Positions 7,919 to 14,735 of a DNA stretch of 20,225 nucleotides are shown in pieces. Positions within the stretch are counted from its first letter, which is position 1; each line of letters starts with the position of its first letter. The DNA lies in assembly GCA_035527715.1 (NCBI GenBank), contig DATKZY010000081.1, positions 1 through 20,225 of the forward strand, read 5' to 3'. The DNA comes from DSUN01 sp035527715. Lineage in GTDB: Bacteria > Planctomycetota > PUPC01 > DSUN01. The notes beneath the pieces were generated by a model. That model saw nothing but the letters and a program-made list of their open reading frames with translations. It searched no databases and had not been told where the DNA came from. The position numbers were made by a program, and so were the translations under genes.

Positions 7919-8869
7919 GTGAGTGCAACCGCGAAGGAAGGCACCCGCGACGCATTCGGCCGGGCGCTGGCGCGCCTGGGCGCGGCCGAGCCGCGCATCG
8001 TGGTGCTCGACGCCGACCTCTTTCGCTCGACCCGCACGAGCCTGTTCGCGCAAAAATTCCCCGACCGCTTCTTCGAGATGGGCATTGCCGAGCAAGACAT
8101 GGTGAGCACGGCCGCGGGTCTGGCGATGGCGGGCAAGATCGCCTTCGCCAACAGCTTCGCCATCTTCATCACGGGGCGGGCCTTCGACCAGGTGCGGCAG
8201 CAGGTGGCGTTGCCCGCGCTCAACGTGCGGCTGTGCGGCTCCAGCGCCGGCCTCACGCTGGGCGCCGACGGCGCGACGCATCAGAGCGTGCTCGACGTGG
8301 CCCTGATGCGCAGCCTGCCGCAGATGACCGTCGTCGTGCCCTGCGACGGCCCGGAGACCGAGCGCGCGGTCGAGGCGTCGCTCAGCCACCAAGGCCCCAT
8401 CTACCTGCGCCTCAGCCGCTACGAGACGCCCGCGTGGACGAGTCAAGTGACAGATTTCGCCATCGGCAAGGCGATTTGCCTGCGAGAGGGGCGCGACGTC
8501 ACGATTGCCGCGACGGGCGTCCTCATGGGCGAGGCCCTCGCGGCGGCCGAGCGGCTCGCCGCCAAGGGCATCTCGGCCGAGGTGCTCGACGTGCACACCA
8601 TCAAGCCCCTCGACGCCGAGGCCATCCTCGCCTCCGCCGCGAAGACCGGCCGCGTGCTGACCGTCGAGGAGCACAGCATCATCGGCGGCCTGGGCAGCGC
8701 CGTGTGCGAGGCCATCGCCGAGCGCGCCGACAGGCGAATCCCCGTCCGCCGCCTCGGCATCCGCGACGCCTTTGGCGAATCGGGCAGCGCCGACGAATTG
8801 CTCGAGCTGCACCGCCTCACCGCGCCACACATCACCCGCGAGGCGGAGGCACTGCTGGCCACGCGATAA
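7919..8869 (+). CDS. Transketolase, C-terminal (pyrimidine-binding) subunit
   Basis: A 316-residue cytoplasmic protein matching the C-terminal half of transketolase. Glu58 in MGIAEQD is the glutamate that activates the thiamine cofactor, and GATHQ (118-122) is the conserved substrate-channel segment. The C-terminal domain (about 190-316) includes EVLDVHTIKPLD and EEHSIIGGLGSAV, typical of the regulatory fold. The GTG start (7919-7921) is supported by AGGAG at 7907-7911 and by the alignment of the N-terminus with the family. With the upstream subunit it should form an active alpha2beta2-type transketolase. The gene ends 12 bp before the dehydrogenase. Confidence 0.93.
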   Translation: MSATAKEGTRDAFGRALARLGAAEPRIVVLDADLFRSTRTSLFAQKFPDRFFEMGIAEQDMVSTAAGLAMAGKIAFANSFAIFITGRAFDQVRQQVALPALNVRLCGSSAGLTLGADGATHQSVLDVALMRSLPQMTVVVPCDGPETERAVEASLSHQGPIYLRLSRYETPAWTSQVTDFAIGKAICLREGRDVTIAATGVLMGEALAAAERLAAKGISAEVLDVHTIKPLDAEAILASAAKTGRVLTVEEHSIIGGLGSAVCEAIAERADRRIPVRRLGIRDAFGESGSADELLELHRLTAPHITREAEALLATR

Positions 8870-8881
8870 GGAGAGAACCAC

Positions 8882-9904
8882 TTGAAGGCCCTCGTCTACC
8901 ACGGCCCGCGCGACCTCCGCGTCGAGGAGCGCCCCGACCCACTGCTTGGCCCCAAGGACGTCCGTCTCGCCGTCAAGGCCTGCGGCATCTGCGGCTCCGA
9001 GCTGCACGCCGTGCTCGAGGCCCAGGAACGCCGCAAGCCGGGCATCGTCATGGGCCACGAGTTCGCAGGCGAGGTCATCGAGGTAGGCTCCCAGGTCGCC
9101 GCCTGCCGCGTCGGCGACCGCGTGACCGTGCAACCGCTCACCCATTGCGGGGCGTGCGACCTGTGCCGCGGCGGCCGCCCGAACGCCTGCCCGAACCGCA
9201 CGCTCTACGGCATGACCTGGGGCATGCCCGGCGGCTACGCCGAGCGCGCCGTGGTGACCGAGGACCGCTGCTTCCCAATCGCGGAAGGTGTGGCCTATGA
9301 GCTGGCCATCCTCGGCGAGCCGCTGGCCGTGGCGCTTCACGCTCTCGGCCGAGGGCCGGCCTCGCCGGCGCGCTCGGTCGCCGTCGTCGGCGCGGGCACG
9401 GTCGGGCTGCTCACCCTCGTCGCGCTCTCGACCCTCAAGCCCGAACAGCTCTTCGCCACCGACAAGGTGGCGTGGAAGCTCGACCTCGCGAAGGCCCTCG
9501 GCGCGACCACGCTCCTGGCGGGCAGGGACGACACCCGCGCCGCCGTCCGCGAGGCCACGAAGGGGAGGGGGGTGGACTGGGCGATCGAGGCCGTGGGCGT
9601 CGAGGCGACCGTCGCCCTCGCCCTCGACCTCACGCGCCCGGCGGGGCACCTGACCTGCATCGGCAACGCAGAGGCGCGCATCGGCATCAGCCTGCACGCC
9701 ATCGTGCAGGGCGAGCGGACGCTCATGGGCTCCTACGGCTACACCGACGCCGATTTCCGCAGCGGCCTGGAACTAGTGGCCCAGGGGCGCGTGCCCGCGA
9801 GCCTCATCGCCGAGCGCCGCGTGACCCTCGACTCCGCCCCCGCCGACCTCGTCGCTCTCGCCACCGGCGAATGGTCCTGCATCAAAGCTGTGCTTGTGCC
9901 CTGA
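8882..9904 (+). CDS. Zinc-dependent medium-chain (MDR) sugar/alcohol dehydrogenase
   Basis: A 340-residue NAD(P)-dependent dehydrogenase of the MDR superfamily. Catalytic-zinc ligands are Cys34 or Cys37 in ACGICGSE, His59 in MGHEFAGE and Glu146 in LGEPLA. The structural zinc is held by Cys89, Cys92, Cys95 and Cys103. The Rossmann nucleotide motif GAGTVG is at 170-175. The relatives are sorbitol, threonine and galactitol-1-phosphate dehydrogenases; the exact substrate cannot be read. The start is TTG (8882-8884) with AAGGAGAG upstream, and no ATG is better placed. It is the last gene of the GH2-transketolase operon. It probably oxidises a polyol or reduces a ketose released or produced by the pathway. 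A large palindromic element begins 14 nt after the stop. Confidence 0.92.
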   Translation: MKALVYHGPRDLRVEERPDPLLGPKDVRLAVKACGICGSELHAVLEAQERRKPGIVMGHEFAGEVIEVGSQVAACRVGDRVTVQPLTHCGACDLCRGGRPNACPNRTLYGMTWGMPGGYAERAVVTEDRCFPIAEGVAYELAILGEPLAVALHALGRGPASPARSVAVVGAGTVGLLTLVALSTLKPEQLFATDKVAWKLDLAKALGATTLLAGRDDTRAAVREATKGRGVDWAIEAVGVEATVALALDLTRPAGHLTCIGNAEARIGISLHAIVQGERTLMGSYGYTDADFRSGLELVAQGRVPASLIAERRVTLDSAPADLVALATGEWSCIKAVLVP

Positions 9905-9917
9905 ATCCGCCACAGGG

Positions 9918-10211
9918 GTGCGTGTAATCTCCTACGGTCAAGGGTGCAACGTGAACGCCCGTAGGGCGTGGCGGAGTACAGCCCACGGTGCAGCGAAGCG
10001 GAACTGTGGGTTTGCGTCCGAGAAGAAGACCCAGCCCCCGAAGGGGGCGGCGGAGCTCTCCAGCCGCTTGAGGCTCCGCCGCCCCCTTCGGGGGCTGGGC
10101 CACGGGAGGTCGTCAACCCACGGCTCCCCGAGCATCGCCGTGGGCTTCATTCCCTCGCCTCCTTCGGAGGCTCAAAACGCGAACGCCTGGCCCGTAGGAG
10201 ATTACACGCAC
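9918..10211. mobile_element. MITE-like/BIME-like nested palindromic element with 20-bp terminal inverted repeats
   Basis: The terminal repeats 9918-9937 and 10192-10211 are perfect 20-bp reverse complements (GTGCGTGTAATCTCCTACGG). At the centre, 10030-10056 and 10073-10099 form a perfect 27-bp stem with a 16-nt loop. Between ends and centre, both sides carry an outer hairpin (about 9955-9968; 10157-10171), a GGCGGAGTA/AGCCCACGG-type block, and a hairpin with CCCACGG/CCGTGGG arms (10117-10124 with 10137-10144). The right half, reverse complemented, has the same order of parts as the left, so the element is two inverted half-modules. No transposase gene and no clear target duplication is seen. 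It could act as a transcription barrier after the dehydrogenase gene. Confidence 0.85.
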
Positions 10212-10227
10212 TCCTCGAACGCACGCC

Positions 10228-10256
10228 TTGACTCGCCGTCGCCGCGAGGGTATCAT
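10228..10256 (+). promoter_or_regulatory. Sigma70-type promoter upstream of the Panacea antitoxin
   Basis: TTGACT at 10228-10233 and TATCAT at 10251-10256 are separated by exactly 17 nt; each hexamer differs from consensus at one or two positions. The expected transcription start is near 10263, about 70 nt before the ATG at 10335. It is the best promoter match in the window. It lies 16 bp beyond the right terminal repeat of the palindromic element. Confidence 0.6.
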
Positions 10257-10334
10257 TACCGGTGGCCGCAGCCCAAGACTATCGGAGCCAGGCAACGGGC
10301 CGGGCCATCCGTCTCGTTCCGGAGGATGACTGCC

Positions 10335-10883
10335 ATGTTCCTCTTTGATCTCCTCAAGACGGCTCAAGCCGCCGGCGTGCTCCTTCGCGCGCATCCGTTG
10401 CGCATCATGAGCAGACTCCGATTGCTCAAGCTGCTTTACATTGCGGACAGGGAAAGCCTCCGGGAGACACGAAGGCCCATCACAGGCGACCACGCCATTG
10501 CCATGCAGCATGGGCCTGTCTTGAGCGAAACGGGTGACCTCATCAAGGAGGAGCACGTTCGCGCTGCGGAGTGGGGCGAGTACTTTCAGAACGTGGGCTG
10601 CGACGTGCAGGTCCGCCAGGACCCGGGCACTGGTCGCCTGAGCAGATATGAGATCGAGAAACTGCAGGAGGTCGTGCGCAGATTCGAGTATCAGGACGAC
10701 TGGACGGTGGCGGAGACAACCCATCAGTACCCTGAGTGGGAGAGGAACAACCCAGGCGATTCCTCCCGCCCCATTCCCTTCGAGCATATCCTGGAGGCGG
10801 TTGGGAGGAAGAAGGATATCCGCGCCATCAAGGAGGAGGCCCGAGCTTTGGCCGCCATGGATGGACTGCTCGGAGCCAAGTGA
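10335..10883 (+). CDS. Panacea-domain (SocA/DUF4065-like) antitoxin
   Basis: A 182-residue protein. The Panacea signature is visible as LLKLLYIADRESL, RRPITGD and AMQHGPVLSE, followed by LSRYEIEKLQEVV and a THQYPEW segment typical of the family's C-terminal half. Panacea domains neutralise many unrelated toxins in two-gene operons. I chose the ATG at 10335, which has GGAGG at 10321-10325 with a 9-nt spacer. The ATG at 10326 directly abuts that site, and the longer upstream frame is merely open through the repeat element. The stop overlaps the next start (TGATG), as expected for a toxin-antitoxin pair. A good promoter lies about 80 nt upstream. The family call is firm; the antitoxin role is inferred from family and context. 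Confidence 0.88.
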   Translation: MFLFDLLKTAQAAGVLLRAHPLRIMSRLRLLKLLYIADRESLRETRRPITGDHAIAMQHGPVLSETGDLIKEEHVRAAEWGEYFQNVGCDVQVRQDPGTGRLSRYEIEKLQEVVRRFEYQDDWTVAETTHQYPEWERNNPGDSSRPIPFEHILEAVGRKKDIRAIKEEARALAAMDGLLGAK

Positions 10884-11269
10884 TGGCCTTGCGCGGCGGC
10901 GACACCTTCCAGGCCGCGGATCGGAAGCGCGAAGAACATCTCTGGATCATTCTCTCCGATCCGGAGAACTACCCCGAAGCCCCCGTCCTGATAGCGAACC
11001 TGACCACTCAGCGGGCCGACAGCGACTCGGCCTGCATGTTGGCCAGGGGCGATCATCCGTTCATCAAGCACGACAGTTGCGTGAACTACCAGGACTCGAG
11101 GCTGGCGGAGGCCCAGACCCTCGCGGGAGCGCTGGCCGCGAAGCTGCTCGTGGCGCGCGAGCCCGTATCCGCGGACGTGTTGCAGCGGATCCGGATCGGG
11201 GCAACCGTCTCCCGCTTCATCCCGTTGCGTAACCTGCAACTGCTCAAGGACCAGGCCCTTGTCGAGTAA
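10883..11269 (+). CDS. Putative toxin partner, PemK/MazF-like beta-barrel
   Basis: A 128-residue protein starting at an ATG that shares one base with the antitoxin stop (TGATG), which indicates coupled translation. The layout GDTF, then HLWIILSDP, PVLIANLTT, a DSDSAC segment, GDHPFIKHDSCVNY, and a helical C-terminus ending in an IPLRNLQLL segment recalls the SH3-like barrel of PemK/MazF proteins. It carries no motif that proves ribonuclease activity. Panacea proteins are normally encoded next to a toxin, and this is the only adjacent candidate. Toxicity is inference. An alternative is a non-toxic accessory protein of a Panacea operon. Confidence 0.65.
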   Translation: MALRGGDTFQAADRKREEHLWIILSDPENYPEAPVLIANLTTQRADSDSACMLARGDHPFIKHDSCVNYQDSRLAEAQTLAGALAAKLLVAREPVSADVLQRIRIGATVSRFIPLRNLQLLKDQALVE

Positions 11270-11396
11270 TCCCGCTGCCAGCCTGGGCGCGGGACGCAGC
11301 GGCCTCCCCACGGCCGACATCCTGGGCGAGGCCCGCCGCCGCCTTGGCCTCCGATACGTGCCTCGGATCAAGCCGCCAAGGGAGGTAGGAACATGA
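11259..11396 (+). CDS. Possible small protein (45 residues) of the Panacea operon
   Basis: This frame opens at TTG 11259 inside the end of the putative toxin gene and closes with TGA 11394-11396, sharing ATGA with the next gene's start. It fills the only gap in an otherwise overlapping chain. Most of its codons end in G or C, like the neighbours. The peptide has a plausible helix and basic tail (TADILGEARRRLGLRY followed by VPRIKPPREV). No family is recognised. The TTG start is a guess, and there is no strong ribosome binding site. It could instead be a remnant of a longer gene. Confidence 0.35.
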   Translation: MSSNPAASLGAGRSGLPTADILGEARRRLGLRYVPRIKPPREVGT

Positions 11397-11890
11397 GGGT
11401 AGCCACGGGAACGGTCGTCGGCATCACGGGGCTGATGATTGCTTGCCTGTTCGCTCCGTGTGCCAGGGTGCCGCGGCGGGCTCCCTCACCGAAGCCACCT
11501 GCCTACGAGACGCTGGCCGTGCTGGGCACGCTCACGCGAAGCATCACGATGCCGCATGCCAGGTACCTGCTGGCGATCCCCGTGGTTGCGGCTGCCTTCT
11601 CCGCCGTGCTTCTCCTGTGGCCGACACTTCCGTGCCGGGGGATCGGCGCGCTGAGCCTTGCCTGCTTCGCATTCGCGGCCCTGCCGAACGTGCCGATCCC
11701 AAGTGTATGGCCTGGCGGGGTCGGCTTCTGGCATCTGAGGCTGGTTTTCTGGGGCTTCCTCACCGGCCTCGAAACCGAGATCCTCTGGGGATTCTACGCC
11801 TACGCGGGCCTCATTGCCGTGCTCGCCCTGGCCTGGCTGTGCTTGGGCATTGCTTCGCTCAAGGCTCGACCGCCCGCACTGGCTGCATGA
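11393..11890 (+). CDS. Small integral membrane protein of unknown function
   Basis: A 165-residue hydrophobic protein with about four membrane segments: residues 8-22, 57-76, about 80-97, and 137-157. An Arg/Pro-rich stretch (CARVPRRAPSPKPP) follows the first. The ATG has GGGAGG about 8 nt upstream, and its last bases overlap the stop of the preceding small frame. The gene's own stop overlaps an in-frame ATG of the next gene's reading frame (ATGA at 11887-11890). No family is recognised. Its place between a Panacea pair and an exported glycan enzyme does not define a role. Confidence 0.65.
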   Translation: MRVATGTVVGITGLMIACLFAPCARVPRRAPSPKPPAYETLAVLGTLTRSITMPHARYLLAIPVVAAAFSAVLLLWPTLPCRGIGALSLACFAFAALPNVPIPSVWPGGVGFWHLRLVFWGFLTGLETEILWGFYAYAGLIAVLALAWLCLGIASLKARPPALAA

Positions 11891-11907
11891 GGAAGGAACG
11901 GGGCATC

Positions 11908-14703
11908 ATGGGGAAACAAGCCGTGGGCGGGCTCCTCGTCCTCGCACTGTGTGCAGGAGGCTGCGGGCCGATGAGGGTGGCAGGCGTGAAGCCGGGGCCG
12001 TGCGACCTGTTCGTGGCGACCGAGGGCAACGACGCCTGGTCGGGCACGCTGCCGCGGCCGAACCGGGCGCGGAGCGATGGGCCGTTTGCCACGCTCGGCC
12101 GCGCACGCGAAGAACTGCGAAGGCGGAAAGCCACCACGGGACTGTTCGGGGGGGCCACGGTCTATGTCCGCCGGGGCACCCACTTCCTCGAAGAGACTCT
12201 CGTTCTCGAGCCGCAGGATTCCGGGACCGAGCGCGGGCCTGTCGCCTACGCTGCCTATCCCGGCGAGAAGCCCATCCTGAGCGGCGGCCGCCGGATCACC
12301 GGCTGGCAGAAACCGAGAGAGGGACGCATCTGGACCGTCGAAATCCCCGAGGTGAAGGCGGGGAAGTGGTATTTCCACCAGCTCTTCGTCAATGGCCAAC
12401 GCCGCACGCGGGCCCGCATCCCCAACGAGGGCTATCTCCTCAACGAAGGCCCCATCGAGCCGCTGACCGACCGCACGAAGGCGCGGCAGGACCCCAACAC
12501 GAAAATGGGCTTCCGCTTCAAGCCCGGCGACATGAAACGCTGGACGAATCTCGACGACGCGAACGTCATTCAGTTCCACTCCTGGACCGCCTCGGTCCAC
12601 TGGATCAAGGAGCTGGACGAGGCGAACGGCATCGTGCGTTTCACGGCGCCCGCCAACTGGCCGACGGGCTATTGGACGAAGAACGAGCGCTACTATGTCG
12701 AGAACGTGCCCGAGGCGCTCGACGCCCCGGGCGAGTGGTATCTCGACCGGGCCACGGGCGTGCTGAGCTACTGGCCGCTGCCGGGCGAGAACCTGGCGAG
12801 GGCCGAGGTCATCGCCCCGAGGCTGCGGCATCTCGTGCGCCTGGAGGGCGAGCCCGAGGCGGGCAAGTTCGTCGAGCACGTGCAGTTCCGCGCCCTGTCG
12901 TTCCAGCACGCCGACTGGACGATCAAGGACAAGGGGCCGGCCGACGGCCAGGCGGCGGTGTTCCTCGACGCTGCCGTCACCGCGAAGGGCGCGCGGCATT
13001 GCACGATGGACTGCTGCGAGGTCGCCCACGTGGGCGAGTACGCTATCTGGCTGGGAGCCGGCTGCAAGGGCAACCGCATCCACCAGTGCCACCTCCACGA
13101 CCTCGGCGGCGGGGGCGTGAAGCTCGGCGAGACGGCCAGCCCCAAGGGCGAGGCCGATGCCGCCGAGCGCAACGTGGTGGACAACTGCTTCATCCACGAC
13201 ACCGGCCACGTCTTCCCCGCGGGCATCGGCGTCTGGGTCGGCCGCAGCAGCCACAACCGCGTGAGCCACAACGAGATCTGCGACCTCGATTACACGGGCG
13301 TCAGCGTCGGCTGGTCGTGGGGCTACGCCCCCAGCTCGGCCAACCACAACATCGTCGAGTTCAACCACATCCACCACGTCGGCCGCGGCGTGCTCGGCGA
13401 CATGGGCGGCATCTACACCCTCGGCATCTCGCCGGGCACCGTGCTGCGCGGCAACGTCATCCACGACGTCTACTCGCCCGGCATCGGCGGCGGCACCGGC
13501 ATCTACCCCGACGAGGGGAGCAGCGAAATCCTCATCGAGAACAACCTCGTCTACCACACCGAGCAGGGCTGCTTCTCCCAGCACTACGGCCGCGAGAACA
13601 TCGTCCGCAACAACATTTGGGCCTTCAGCCTCCACGGCGAGGTCACGCGCCACCGCCAGGAGGAGCACAGCTCGTTCACCTTCGAGCGCAACATCGTCCT
13701 CTCGACCAACGGCCAGCCGCTCTGGGGCAACTGGAGCAACGGCAACTACGTGATGGAGCGGAATCTCTACTGGGACACCTCGACGCCCGACCCCGACTTC
13801 GACGGCCTGCCGTTCGAGGACTGGCAGGCCCTCGGCCGCGACAAGGGCTCGCTCATCGCCGACCCGCTCCTCGTTCGTAGTCCCGCCTTCAGGCGGTCGT
13901 CGCTTTCCCCTGCCGATTTCGCCCTGAGCTCCGGCTCGCCCGCGGCGAAGATCGGCTTCGTGCCGTTCGACCCGAGCCAGGCCGGCCTCTACGGCGAGCG
14001 CGAGTGGGTGAGGCGGCCGAAGTCCGTCGTGCGCAAGCCGTTCACGCCCCCGCCGCCGAAGCCGCGGTATCCCGAAACTATCGAGGATGGCTTCGAGACG
14101 ACCGCGGTCGGCGAGCGCGCGGCCTGGGCCGTGACCTCGGGCGAGGAGGGCGGCGCCTCGATCCGCGTGACCGCCGAGGTCGCCGCGAGCGGCAAGCGGA
14201 GCCTGAAGTTCACCGACGCGGCCGGCCTGAAGTATGACTGGCAACCGCACCTCTACTACACCCCGCGCTACCATCGGGGCGTGGCGAGCCTGAGCTTCGA
14301 CCTGCGGCTCGAGCCGGGCGCCCTCTTCGTCCACGAGTGGCGCGACGCCTCGCAGCCCTACCTCATTGGCCCCTCGATCGCGATTGTGGGCGGCGTGTCC
14401 CCACGCCGCGAATCGCGGGACGGGGACGTCCCGCCCACAATGCAGCTCACGGCCAAGGGCAAGCCGCTCGCGACCGTGCCGTTGGGCAAGTGGATTCGCA
14501 TCGAGATCGTCGCGGGGCTTGGCAAGCAGGCCACGGGCACGTATGATATGGCCGTGGCCGTTGAGGGCCAGCCGCCGCAGCGGTTCGAGAGGCTCCCCGT
14601 CGGCACCCCGGCGTGGAAGAGCCTGCGCTGGCTCGGCTTCATCAGCACGGCGAAGGAGAAGGCGGTGGTCTACCTCGACAACGTGAAGCTCGAACGACAG
14701 TGA
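11908..14703 (+). CDS. GH141-like right-handed parallel beta-helix lipoprotein
   Basis: A 931-residue exported protein. The N-terminus has a lipoprotein-type signal with Cys19 after CAGG. Then comes the family opening FVATEGNDAWSGT and DGPFATLGRAREELRR, followed by ILSGGRRITGW and FVNGQRRTRARIPNEG. The beta-helix (about 330-620) carries repeated turns such as NRIHQCHLHDL, NRVSHNEICDL and NIVEFNHIHHV. Asp498 in LGDMGGIY and Asp535 in YPDEGSS are the strongest candidates for catalytic acids. Residues about 715-931 form a beta-sandwich resembling a laminin-G domain. The pattern fits GH141 (known activities include alpha-L-fucosidase and xylanase) and related beta-helix proteins; the substrate is not assigned. 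The start at 11908 has AAGGAA upstream; an ATG at 11887 overlapping the previous stop is possible. Two short palindromic repeats lie in frame in the 3' third. Confidence 0.85.
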   Translation: MGKQAVGGLLVLALCAGGCGPMRVAGVKPGPCDLFVATEGNDAWSGTLPRPNRARSDGPFATLGRAREELRRRKATTGLFGGATVYVRRGTHFLEETLVLEPQDSGTERGPVAYAAYPGEKPILSGGRRITGWQKPREGRIWTVEIPEVKAGKWYFHQLFVNGQRRTRARIPNEGYLLNEGPIEPLTDRTKARQDPNTKMGFRFKPGDMKRWTNLDDANVIQFHSWTASVHWIKELDEANGIVRFTAPANWPTGYWTKNERYYVENVPEALDAPGEWYLDRATGVLSYWPLPGENLARAEVIAPRLRHLVRLEGEPEAGKFVEHVQFRALSFQHADWTIKDKGPADGQAAVFLDAAVTAKGARHCTMDCCEVAHVGEYAIWLGAGCKGNRIHQCHLHDLGGGGVKLGETASPKGEADAAERNVVDNCFIHDTGHVFPAGIGVWVGRSSHNRVSHNEICDLDYTGVSVGWSWGYAPSSANHNIVEFNHIHHVGRGVLGDMGGIYTLGISPGTVLRGNVIHDVYSPGIGGGTGIYPDEGSSEILIENNLVYHTEQGCFSQHYGRENIVRNNIWAFSLHGEVTRHRQEEHSSFTFERNIVLSTNGQPLWGNWSNGNYVMERNLYWDTSTPDPDFDGLPFEDWQALGRDKGSLIADPLLVRSPAFRRSSLSPADFALSSGSPAAKIGFVPFDPSQAGLYGEREWVRRPKSVVRKPFTPPPPKPRYPETIEDGFETTAVGERAAWAVTSGEEGGASIRVTAEVAASGKRSLKFTDAAGLKYDWQPHLYYTPRYHRGVASLSFDLRLEPGALFVHEWRDASQPYLIGPSIAIVGGVSPRRESRDGDVPPTMQLTAKGKPLATVPLGKWIRIEIVAGLGKQATGTYDMAVAVEGQPPQRFERLPVGTPAWKSLRWLGFISTAKEKAVVYLDNVKLERQ
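13872..13900. repeat. Small hairpin repeat in frame within the GH141-like gene
   Basis: CCGCC (13883-13887) and GGCGG (13892-13896) pair around a TTCA loop, within GTAGTCCCGCC/AGGCGGTCGT sequence. It encodes RSPAFRRSS, placed between ADPLLV and ADFALSSGSPA. In this protein family those two motifs are normally close together. I recall similar hairpins as dispersed repeats in planctomycete-type genomes, but could not search. Confidence 0.5.
14383..14441. repeat. 59-bp palindromic repeat in frame within the GH141-like gene
   Basis: The arms 14383-14402 and 14422-14441 are reverse complements at 17 of 20 positions. A second palindrome, CCGCGAATCGCGG (14406-14418), sits in the middle. The segment is read as part of the C-terminal beta-sandwich and encodes a basic, turn-rich stretch (GGVSPRRESRDGDVPP) between two normal-looking strands. 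The downstream frame is preserved. Confidence 0.75.
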
Positions 14704-14735
14704 GCATTCTCAGAGGCAACCCAGAGAGGCGAATC

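Noticed and set aside
6791..9697. Very long open frame on the minus strand, opposite the transketolase and dehydrogenase genes
   Set aside because: It lies wholly antisense to well-recognised genes, has no family resemblance or ribosome binding site, and its composition is what GC-rich antisense frames give.
9894..10334. N-terminal extension of the Panacea gene
   Set aside because: The frame is open only because it reads through the palindromic element. The promoter at 10228-10256 and the GGAGG at 10321-10325 place the start at 10335.
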